Source: Candidatus Eisenbacteria bacterium
GTDB taxonomy: Bacteria > Desulfobacterota > Binatia > DP-6
Assembly: GCA_035577985.1 (NCBI GenBank)
Contig: DATJZY010000042.1
Coordinates: 124,001 to 188,000, forward strand
Direction of reading: 5' to 3'
DNA: 64,000 bases
Shown: in pieces, positions 43,166-50,189 of the stretch
Numbering within the stretch: position 1 is the first letter of the stretch
Layout of the letters: each line of letters begins with the position of its first letter
Notes under the pieces: generated by a model
What the model was told of the DNA's origin: nothing
The model's input: the letters and a program-made list of their open reading frames with translations, nothing else
Database searches by the model: none
Translations under genes and position numbers: made by a program

Positions 43166-43314
43166 TGGCCCGCTTTCCGACTCCCATCCGCTTCGCCCAC
43201 GCGGTCTTCCGCACTCCGCGCCTCGCCGAGATGACGCGCTGGTACGGGACCGTGCTCGGCGCGCACAAGGCCGGCGTGCCGGTCGAGGAGCTGGTCCAGC
43301 AAGGCTCCTGCTGA
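43165..43314 (+). pseudogene. Remnant of a VOC/extradiol dioxygenase-type gene
   Basis: 49 codons from ATG 43165, overlapping the preceding TGA by one base (TGATG). The start PIRFAHAVFRTPRLAEMTRWYGTVLGA matches the first beta-alpha-beta unit of VOC proteins that accompany FAH genes, whose length is usually ~150-300 residues. After GAHK the sequence jumps to GVPVEELVQQGSC and stops, which looks like a fusion of the N-terminal unit to something near a C-terminus, so an internal deletion is likely. The metal site cannot be complete. Confidence 0.55.
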
Positions 43315-43319
43315 GGACC

Positions 43320-43358
43320 GCTCGCCCGATCGCGCCCGGCCCGCTAAGGTGGGCGAGC
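43320..43358 (+). other. Inverted repeat before the metallophosphoesterase start
   Basis: GCTCGCCC at 43320-43327 and GGGCGAGC at 43351-43358 are perfect 8-base complements separated by 23 bases. The right arm contains part of the presumed ribosome site (AGGTGGG) for the GTG start at 43361, so folding could hide it. With only 8 bp and a long loop it may be chance in GC-rich DNA. Confidence 0.25.
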
Positions 43359-43360
43359 CC

Positions 43361-44566
43361 GTGCGCAACCTGCTGGCCCGCCACATCTTCCGTCACTACT
43401 GGGAAGCCTTCTGCATCGCCGCCGCGCTCGGCGAGTGGGGCCTCGCCTGCTGGGCGCTCGGCATCTCGGTCGGGCCCGTCGCCCACCTGGGCGCGATCGC
43501 CGGCCTGTTCGCGCTCAATCGTCTTGCCGCCGTCGCGTACGAGCGCGAGGACGACCGGGCGCCGATCCTCCACCGCTCGGGCGGCGTCGTCCTCGCCGCG
43601 GGGCTCGTCGCCTCCGGCGGCACCGGCGGCCTCGTCGTCGGTGCGGTCCTGTGGATGCTCGTCGTGCGCGCCGGCGGACTCAGCGCCGAGGCCGGCATGC
43701 TGACGCTGGTCCCGTCCGTGACGGCCGATCCCATCCATGCGGTGTTCGCGATGCTCGGCCTGGCCGGCGGCATGGGGCTCGTCGCCGACGGCTACCTGCG
43801 CGGCTACCGCCGGCTCACCGTCTCGCGCCTCGAGGTCACGCTGCCGCATCTTCCGTCCGCGCTGGACGGCCTCCGCGTCGTCCACGTGAGCGACCTGCAC
43901 CTGGGTCCCCTCGCCCATCGCGCGACCGTGCGCGACGGGCTCGAGCTGGCGAACGCGGAGGCGCCGGACCTGGTGGTCGTGACGGGCGACATCGTGGACT
44001 CGCCGCACACCGATCTCGACTCGTGGCTCCCGGAGCTGGACCGCCTCACTGCGCGCCTCGGTGTCTTCGCCATCCTCGGCAACCACGACGGGCGGCTCGG
44101 CCACGCCGAGGTCGCGGCCGGGATCCACGCGCACACGCGCTGGCGCGTCCTGCGCGACGAGACGGCGCTCGTCGACATCGGAGGCGAGCGCCTCGCGATC
44201 GTCGGCCTCGAGGATCGGCCGGTGCCATGGGAGAGCGCCCGGCTGCCCGCGCTGGCCGCGACGCTGCCGCCGGCCGTTCCCGCGATCCTGCTCGCGCATC
44301 ATCCGAAGGTGTTCCACGCCGCACGCGCCGCCGGGCTCCCGCTCACGCTCGCGGGGCACACGCACGGTGGCCAGCTCGCCGTGCCGGGGCTCCCCCGCCT
44401 CAACGCCGCTCGCGTGCTCATGACGCCGCTCGACGCCGGCACGTTCGTCGAGGACGGCTGCGTGCTGCACGTGAGCCGCGGCCTCGGGACGAGCGGCCAG
44501 CGCCTGCGGATCGGCGTGCCGCGAGAGATCACCGTCATCACCCTGCGCACGCCGGCCGACGGCTGA
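43361..44566 (+). CDS. Membrane-anchored metallophosphoesterase (YkuE-like)
   Basis: 401 residues from GTG 43361 (AAGGTGGG 7 bp upstream); GTG 43349 is an alternative. About four hydrophobic segments cover the first 150 residues, then a calcineurin-like domain: VVHVSDLHLGPL, LVVVTGDIVDSP, FAILGNHDGRLG, ILLAHHPKVFHAA and LAGHTHGGQL, i.e. the complete dimetal ligand set. Relatives hydrolyse UDP-diacylglucosamine-like or other phosphoesters at the membrane; here the specificity is unknown. It is followed 9 bp later by the polytopic membrane protein. Confidence 0.9.
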   Translation: MRNLLARHIFRHYWEAFCIAAALGEWGLACWALGISVGPVAHLGAIAGLFALNRLAAVAYEREDDRAPILHRSGGVVLAAGLVASGGTGGLVVGAVLWMLVVRAGGLSAEAGMLTLVPSVTADPIHAVFAMLGLAGGMGLVADGYLRGYRRLTVSRLEVTLPHLPSALDGLRVVHVSDLHLGPLAHRATVRDGLELANAEAPDLVVVTGDIVDSPHTDLDSWLPELDRLTARLGVFAILGNHDGRLGHAEVAAGIHAHTRWRVLRDETALVDIGGERLAIVGLEDRPVPWESARLPALAATLPPAVPAILLAHHPKVFHAARAAGLPLTLAGHTHGGQLAVPGLPRLNAARVLMTPLDAGTFVEDGCVLHVSRGLGTSGQRLRIGVPREITVITLRTPADG

Positions 44567-44575
44567 TCACGGCTG

Positions 44576-46633
44576 GTGACGACCGGTACGCGACGCTTCG
44601 CGCTCTCGGTCGTCGGGTACGCCGTGCTGTTCGGCGTCCTGTTCGCGCCGTGGATCCGGATCGCCGCCGACGCGATCCCGGCGCAGCCGCACGCCGACGA
44701 CGCGCGCGTCATCGTGTGGGTGATCGGGTGGGTGGCGCAGGCGCTGCGCACGGGGGCGCACGTCTTCGACGCCCCGATCAACTACCCGGCTCCGGCGCAG
44801 CTCACGGGCTCCGAGCACCTCGCGACGAGCCAGATCGTCGCGGCGCCCGTGTACTGGACGACCGGGAACGCCGCGCTGGCGACGAACGTCGCCACGATGG
44901 CGTCGTACCTGCTCGCGGCGGTGGTCATGGAACGGCTCGTGACGGCACTCGGCGCCGGCGCGGCCGTCGCGTGGACGGCGGGCGTCGTGTTCGCACTGGG
45001 GCCGCTGCGCGCACCCGCGAACGTGCAGACGCTGCAGTATGCGAACGTCTTCCTCGCGCTCGTCGCGCTGGCGCTCGTCCGGCTCCGCGATCAACCGAAC
45101 GCCCGGCGTGCGATCGCGATAGGCGCCGCCGTGCTGCTGGGTCTCGTGAGCTCGTACTACATGGCGGTGCTCGTGCTCGTCATGGCCGCGGCGTGGATCG
45201 TGCTCGACGCGCCCCCGGGTGGGCGAGCGCGATACACGGCGCTCGCGGGGCTCGCGCTCGTCGCCTCCGTGGCGGTCCTCATGGTCGCGTCCCGTCCGTA
45301 TTTCGCACGCGGCGCGGCGCTCGGCCCGATCCTGGATCAGATGTCGCAGACCGTCCGCGACGATGCCGCGCGCTACCGCGCCGAGCTCGTCGCGTTCGCG
45401 CCGTCGCGCTTCGGCGCGATTCCGCTCGCCCTCGCGGCGTTCGGCGTGCTCGGCCTGCTGCGTCCCGGACCGCCGCGCCGTCTCGCCGTGCTGGGAATCG
45501 CCTGTGCGCTCGTCGGGATCGTCTTCGCGCTGGGTCCGATGCAGCCGGCGTTCGGAATCGACCTGCCGCTGCCGTTCGCGCTGCTCACGGACTCGCCCCT
45601 CCGGTTCTTCCGTATGCCGGAGCGGTTCTTGGTCCTCGCGGGTTTCGGAACGGCGCTCCTGGCGGGCGCCGCCCTCGCCGCGATCCCCGGGCGCGCGGGA
45701 GCGGCAATCGCGCTGATCACGGCGGCCGCGGTGCTTGTCGATCGCGCGCCGGCCGTGCAAGCGTGGGCACCCGACCGCGTTATCGATCGCGCCACGCGGG
45801 GCGTCTACGCTCGCGTCGGGGCCGTCGCCGATTCGGGCGCGCTGCTCGAGCTGCCGCTCCAGGACCGCTCGTGGGCGCTTCTCGAGGTCGACGCGATGAT
45901 CGGCGAGACGATCCACCACCGTCCGATCCTCACCGGCTACACGGGCTACCGCGCCGCGCACCGGCCGCTCCTCCTGTCGCTCATCGCGCGCCTGCCCGAC
46001 GCCGACGCATGGGACGCGATCGTCGACCTCACGCACGTGCGCTGGCTCCTCCTGCGCCCGGCGGCCGCGTGGCGCGACGTCGCGACGCGGACCACCCTGC
46101 GCGCGATGGCGGGACAGGTCGTGTTCGACGAGGACGGATGGACGCTCGTGCGCGTCGCCCGAGCGCCGGAACGCGGAGCGTGGTTCGAAGCGCTCGCGTC
46201 CGGTCCGCAGCCGGGGCGCACCGTCCTCGGAGCGCCGCTGTCGGCGCTCGATCCGGGGCGGACACGCGCGGCGCTGTCGCTCGTCGAGGCGCCCGCTTCG
46301 GTCGAGGCGCGCGGGCTCACGGCGCCCGTCGTGCGCGTCGAGAACACGGGACAGACGCCGTGGCCCGTCGCCGTGCCGGCCGATCAGCCCGAGAGGTTCC
46401 GCGTCGCCCTGCTCGCCGAGTGGCGACCGGCGTCGGCTGCCGTCCCGCCGCCGCAATCCGTGCCGCTCCCGTGGGACGTCGCGCCGGCCGACGCGGTTCG
46501 CCTGGGCGCGCGCGTCGGGACGCCGTCGGAGCCGGGCGACTACGTCCTCGCGCTGCGCGTCGTGCAGGAGGGGTCGGCAGCTTTCGCGGATTCGCCGGCG
46601 CTCGAGATCCCATTCACCGTCGCGCCGCGTTGA
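44576..46633 (+). CDS. Polytopic membrane protein, GT-C glycosyltransferase-like
   Basis: 685 residues from GTG 44576. There are around eleven hydrophobic segments in the first ~400 residues, with a first periplasmic loop HADDARVIVWVIGWVAQAL and INYPAPAQLTGSEHLATSQ typical of GT-C-like proteins that use lipid-phosphate sugars. The remaining ~280 residues are soluble: a mixed domain with LLELPLQDRSWALLEVDAM and DEDGWTLVRVARAPE, then a beta-sandwich-like end (PVVRVENTGQTPWPV, PSEPGDYVLALRVVQEG). No catalytic assignment is safe. Its TGA stop overlaps the -35 box of the tRNA promoter. Confidence 0.78.
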   Translation: MTTGTRRFALSVVGYAVLFGVLFAPWIRIAADAIPAQPHADDARVIVWVIGWVAQALRTGAHVFDAPINYPAPAQLTGSEHLATSQIVAAPVYWTTGNAALATNVATMASYLLAAVVMERLVTALGAGAAVAWTAGVVFALGPLRAPANVQTLQYANVFLALVALALVRLRDQPNARRAIAIGAAVLLGLVSSYYMAVLVLVMAAAWIVLDAPPGGRARYTALAGLALVASVAVLMVASRPYFARGAALGPILDQMSQTVRDDAARYRAELVAFAPSRFGAIPLALAAFGVLGLLRPGPPRRLAVLGIACALVGIVFALGPMQPAFGIDLPLPFALLTDSPLRFFRMPERFLVLAGFGTALLAGAALAAIPGRAGAAIALITAAAVLVDRAPAVQAWAPDRVIDRATRGVYARVGAVADSGALLELPLQDRSWALLEVDAMIGETIHHRPILTGYTGYRAAHRPLLLSLIARLPDADAWDAIVDLTHVRWLLLRPAAAWRDVATRTTLRAMAGQVVFDEDGWTLVRVARAPERGAWFEALASGPQPGRTVLGAPLSALDPGRTRAALSLVEAPASVEARGLTAPVVRVENTGQTPWPVAVPADQPERFRVALLAEWRPASAAVPPPQSVPLPWDVAPADAVRLGARVGTPSEPGDYVLALRVVQEGSAAFADSPALEIPFTVAPR

Positions 46634-46658
46634 CACCCCACGGAGCCGTTGGTACCTA
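46630..46658 (+). promoter_or_regulatory. Promoter of tRNA-Leu
   Basis: A perfect -35 hexamer TTGACA (46630-46635), a 17-bp spacer and a weak -10 TACCTA (46653-46658), ending 12 bp before the tRNA. Transcription would start around 46665. The -35 box contains the stop codon of the upstream gene. Perfect TTGACA is rare in this GC-rich window, which supports a real promoter. Confidence 0.5.
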
Positions 46659-46670
46659 CCGACTCCACCC

Positions 46671-46752
<82 letters not shown>

Positions 46753-46763
46753 CTTCGGCTTCC

Positions 46764-46787
46764 GCGGTCACTCATCGTTGTGACCGC
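46764..46787. terminator. Hairpin between tRNA-Leu and the convergent secreted-protein gene
   Basis: A perfect 8-bp stem GCGGTCAC (46764-46771) / GTGACCGC (46780-46787) with an 8-base loop, 11 bp after the tRNA 3' end and 32 bp beyond the stop of the minus-strand gene. Its position suits termination from both sides. There is no long T-run, so strength is uncertain. Confidence 0.45.
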
Positions 46788-46819
46788 CAGGCCAGCTGTG
46801 GTGGCGCGCGGCGGCCGCG

Positions 46820-48424
46820 TCAGAGCCCGGCGCGCGCGGCATCGACGCGCGCACGCAGCTCGGCGGCCAGGGCGCGGAGCGCGTCCCGGCACGCGGCGGG
46901 GAGCCGTCGCGACACCTTCGGCCGGCCGAGAGCGGCCGCCGCCTTTCCGAACAGGCGCGACGCTCTGGCGAGCTGCTTCTTCGCCTTCGCCGGGGTCGCG
47001 CCGTCGCTCGCATGGGCGCCCTTGCAGGCCTGCATCCACGGGTGGGCGACGCTCCCGGGCGGCGGCGTGACGCCGCAGGCCGGCACCGTATTGCCGGCGC
47101 ACAGGCACTCGACGGCGGCCAGGTCCGCAAGGTCGTCGCAGCCGCCCGGCAATGTCGTGGTGGTCGTGGTCGAGCTCCCCGGTGCGGACGTGGTGCTCGT
47201 GGACGTAGTCCCCGGCTCCGACGTGGAGGTCGTGGAAGAGGTGTCCGCCACCGACGTGCTCGTGGTCGTCGAGGTCGTACCGCACGGCTCGAAGTCGACG
47301 CGGCAACCGGTGCAGCGCATGCACGCCGACGCGAGCGCCGGAACCGACACGTCCGCGGCGCAGCTCGCGACGACGTCGCCCGACTGCGCCATCGGGCAGT
47401 CGCACTCTTCGCCGCAATCGGCCTGATGGACGCCGTCGCCGCAGTATGCCTCCGCGGCGCAAGTCGGCAGCGTGGTGGGCGGCACGAAGGTAGTCGAGGT
47501 CGAGGTGGTCGTCGTGACCGTGATCTCGTCGGCTGGCGGGGCGTGGCCGAAATCGAACCCGCTCTGGCCCACGACGCCGTGGCCATCGGCGTCGGTCACC
47601 AGCACGTAGGCGGTGTCGAGACCGCTCGCCGAATTGTCCGACATGTCCGTGCCGACGTTGCTGAGGAAGTAGTCGCCTGCGATCGCGATCGCCCAGAGCG
47701 TCACGCCGAACTGCAGGAGGACCGGGTCGCCAGCCGTGAGACCACCGATCACCTTGTCGTTGGAGATCCCACCACACCCCTGCTCGCGGGTTCCGAGGCC
47801 GTCGATGAACCGGCTCCCGTCGCCGGTGAAGACGTCCGCCCCCACGGTCTGCGAGATGCCGACATGCCCGAGCCCGTACCCTGGACTCCCGACCACGGGC
47901 ACCGCGCTGGTGTCCACGCAGTCGAACTGGACGTGCAGGTTGAGCGACGTCGGGCTGCCGACCGGTATTCCCGTCGTGGCCGGGGGCACGACGATCTCGC
48001 TGAAGCTCCCGGACACCGACACGCCCGCGTACGCCCGTAGCGGGTTCGGCCCGAGCAGGACGCGCGTAGGGAAGGCGTCGGCAAAGGCCGACACCCAGAG
48101 CCGGAGAGCGCCCATCCGGCTGCGCACGAAACCCTGGAAGCCGGCGTGGCTGGCGAACAGCGACGTCAGCCCCGGACCGAAGTGCAGGGCCGTGTCGGTC
48201 CCGCCGCGCACCGTGAGCTCCTTGGAGACGTTGGGCACGTCGTGGCGCACTTCGGAGAGGATGTTGCCCGCGGCAGGCGACGCGGGGATGAGGATCGTAC
48301 CCGTCGTCACGATCGCGATCGCGTCGAACCGCTCCGCCGTCAAGTCGGCCGCGGCGGGGATCGCTGCGACGAGTACGAGCAGGAGGAGCAGCAGCAGGAG
48401 ACGGCAGGGCAACGGATGTCGCAT
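46820..48424 (-). CDS. Secreted protein with Cys-rich motif and Thr/Ser-rich linkers
   Basis: 534 residues. A strong signal peptide (MRHPLPCRLLLLLLLLVLVA, cleavage near AAAD) precedes a ~270-residue beta-rich domain (ERFDAIAIVTTGTILI, LHVQFDCVDTSAVPVVG, SGLDTAYVLVTDADG). Then come two Thr/Ser-rich linkers (VTTTTSTSTTFVPPTT and TTSTTTSTSVADTSSTTSTS) flanking a Cys-rich segment with CGDGVHQADCGEECDCP, and a C-terminal helical domain with Lys/Ala (ATPAKAKKQLARASRLFGK). Such linker style marks the secretome of this lineage. Function unknown; extracellular. It converges on the tRNA across a hairpin. Confidence 0.85.
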   Translation of the reverse strand: MRHPLPCRLLLLLLLLVLVAAIPAAADLTAERFDAIAIVTTGTILIPASPAAGNILSEVRHDVPNVSKELTVRGGTDTALHFGPGLTSLFASHAGFQGFVRSRMGALRLWVSAFADAFPTRVLLGPNPLRAYAGVSVSGSFSEIVVPPATTGIPVGSPTSLNLHVQFDCVDTSAVPVVGSPGYGLGHVGISQTVGADVFTGDGSRFIDGLGTREQGCGGISNDKVIGGLTAGDPVLLQFGVTLWAIAIAGDYFLSNVGTDMSDNSASGLDTAYVLVTDADGHGVVGQSGFDFGHAPPADEITVTTTTSTSTTFVPPTTLPTCAAEAYCGDGVHQADCGEECDCPMAQSGDVVASCAADVSVPALASACMRCTGCRVDFEPCGTTSTTTSTSVADTSSTTSTSEPGTTSTSTTSAPGSSTTTTTTLPGGCDDLADLAAVECLCAGNTVPACGVTPPPGSVAHPWMQACKGAHASDGATPAKAKKQLARASRLFGKAAAALGRPKVSRRLPAACRDALRALAAELRARVDAARAGL

Positions 48425-48511
48425 ACGCTCGCCCTCGCGAGGGCGTCAAGCCGCGGCGAGGTCGCAAAGTGCTTCGTCGCGTCGCGTGCTCGGGCGACGT
48501 CCGCCCCCGCG

Positions 48512-49198
48512 TCAGGGTATCGTCGACACTGCGTGGAGCGGGCGTACGATGCCGAGGTTCGCGAAGGGCACCGTGCCCGCGGCGTACGGGTTCCCGATAC
48601 CGGATATCTGAGTGCGACAACAACCGCCGTGCGGCGTGATCGACGTGCAGCCGTAGCTGCGGTTGGTCCTCTCGATCGAGTTGATCATTCCGGCCGTCGT
48701 TGGTGTCATCGGGAAGAACACCGTATCGGCCACGGTCTGCACGACCGGGATCGAGCCGCCACCCCCGACCAGCGGCGTTCCCGTGCAGTCGCCCGATTCA
48801 TAGCTGACGATTCCGGTGGGATCGCCGCCGAGATTGAGACCGAGCAGGACCGGCTCGCCGACCGGTGAGGTCTTCACGAGCACGAACGTCAGCTGGAATT
48901 CGTCCCCGAGCCCGAGCGCATTGAGGAAGTCCTCGGTGAAGACCACGGGACCGACGAGCTTGCCGCCGGCGTCGACGGCTTCGAGCGGCGGCGGTCCCTG
49001 CATGCCCGCCGCTCCCGGATTTCCACTCGGGCCGGGCGCGCCCACCGAGGCCAGCGAGAGCGGCGACTCCTTCCGGCGGCAGGCTGCACGCGCGACGAGG
49101 GTGTGAGCGCGCGTCTCTCACAGGACGAGCGGCGCGGCGTCGGCGACGCGGGCGAGCACCACGAGCGCGACCACCTGAAGGAATCGCGTCGCCGTCAT
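48512..49198 (-). pseudogene. Secreted collagen-like protein interrupted by an in-frame TGA
   Basis: The same reading frame runs from ATG 49198 to the stop at 48512, but codon 27 is TGA (49120-49118). Before it lies a clean signal peptide (RFLQVVALVVLARVADA). After it the frame continues through AACRRKESPLSLASV into a collagen-like GAPGPSGNPGAAGMQGPPP and a ~145-residue C-terminal domain with Cys pairs (GDCTGTPLVG, CTSITPHGGCCRTQ). A shortened product could start at GTG 49045, but it would lack the signal. The simplest readings are a nonsense mutation or a sequencing error in an otherwise secreted protein. Confidence 0.6.
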
Positions 49199-49243
49199 GG
49201 GACCACCGCCCGGAACGGCGGAACGAACCCCAGGGTATCTCGC

Positions 49244-49945
49244 CTACTCGTCTCGCTGCTGGCGATGCGACATCTGCATCGATACGAGCCGGGCGAGCGT
49301 GAGGGCGGGAAAGAGCTGCCCGATCACTCCTTCGAGATTCGCGAGCGAGCGGGCGACGGGGTTGACGGGCGTGATGTCGCCGTACCCGACCGTCGTCAGC
49401 GTCGACATGCTGAAGTAGATCAGCCGGGCCGTCAGAGTCTGTGGTGGGAGGCCCGTGGTCGGAAAGCTGAAGGCCACGGGATCGCCCAACGCGACCAGCT
49501 TGTACGCTAGCGCCCACGCGTAGGAGAGCAGCAGGTAGGCGGCGACCGCTCCCTGGATGCGGCGCAGGTCGATCGGTCCCGGCGCATACGCCTGGGCGAG
49601 GACCACGGCGGTGAGGACGACGCAGAACGCCAGTGACGCGACGGTGTCGGCGCACGCGAGGCAGGCGCTCGGGTGACCGTAGCTCGTCCATCGGATGAGG
49701 ACGCTGACGACGCCGAGCGTGCCGAGGAGGACGGTGACACCGCGATGCCAGCGGCTCCTGAGCGCGATCGGCGTGGCCGCGACGACGAAGAGCGAGTAGA
49801 CGACGGGCTGGACTGCGCCCGGCGTCTCCCGGAACTGGATGATGGGAACGAGGATGAAGATGTCGACGACGAGCAGGGCCTCGAGGACGCTGAGGCTCCA
49901 GTCGCTCAACCAGAAGCGTGCGACGGACTCGCGGCGAGACGACAT
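49244..49945 (-). CDS. Potassium channel, six-TM with TVGYGD filter
   Basis: 233 residues from ATG 49945. Hydrophobic segments: LEALLVVDIFILVPIIQF, VQPVVYSLFVVAATPIAL, TVLLGTLGVVSVLI, ASLAFCVVLTAVVLAQAY, AVAAYLLLSYAWALAY, then the pore loop STLTTVGYGDITPV and the last segment GVIGQLFPALTLARLVS. It is an Ion_trans_2-type K+ channel without an obvious charged voltage sensor and without a C-terminal RCK domain, so likely a small leak-type or unregulated channel. It is divergent from the arylsulfatase gene over a 244-bp gap in which I see no further gene. Confidence 0.9.
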   Translation of the reverse strand: MSSRRESVARFWLSDWSLSVLEALLVVDIFILVPIIQFRETPGAVQPVVYSLFVVAATPIALRSRWHRGVTVLLGTLGVVSVLIRWTSYGHPSACLACADTVASLAFCVVLTAVVLAQAYAPGPIDLRRIQGAVAAYLLLSYAWALAYKLVALGDPVAFSFPTTGLPPQTLTARLIYFSMSTLTTVGYGDITPVNPVARSLANLEGVIGQLFPALTLARLVSMQMSHRQQRDE

Positions 49946-50189
49946 TCGGACCGCCGTACATGCGGGCGGCCCCGTCCGGCAACTGCCCGGTCGTTCCCCA
50001 TCGAGCGGGCACTCTCGATCTCGACATGTGGCCGGACAGATGGGGGCCCACCCGGCACGATGTGGCGCGAAATGGCAAGATCGCGGACGCCGGAGGTGAA
50101 ACGATCTAAGAGGCCGTCTACGCATGGGTGGTGTCGCGCCTTTGACGCCTGCGAGATCGACGGCCTGCCTACAAGCGAGGGGAGCCACG

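Noticed and set aside
47150-47275. Short repeats in the Thr/Ser linker as a CRISPR-like array.
   Set aside because: They are codon-level repeats in frame with no constant repeat/spacer length.
49118-49120. The in-frame TGA as a selenocysteine codon.
   Set aside because: It falls right after the signal peptide, no Cys/Sec redox motif surrounds it, and no SECIS-like stem-loop is evident just downstream.
49946-50189. Promoter for the arylsulfatase (TTGACG near 50142).
   Set aside because: No acceptable -10 at the right spacing, and the start point would fall on the ribosome site.
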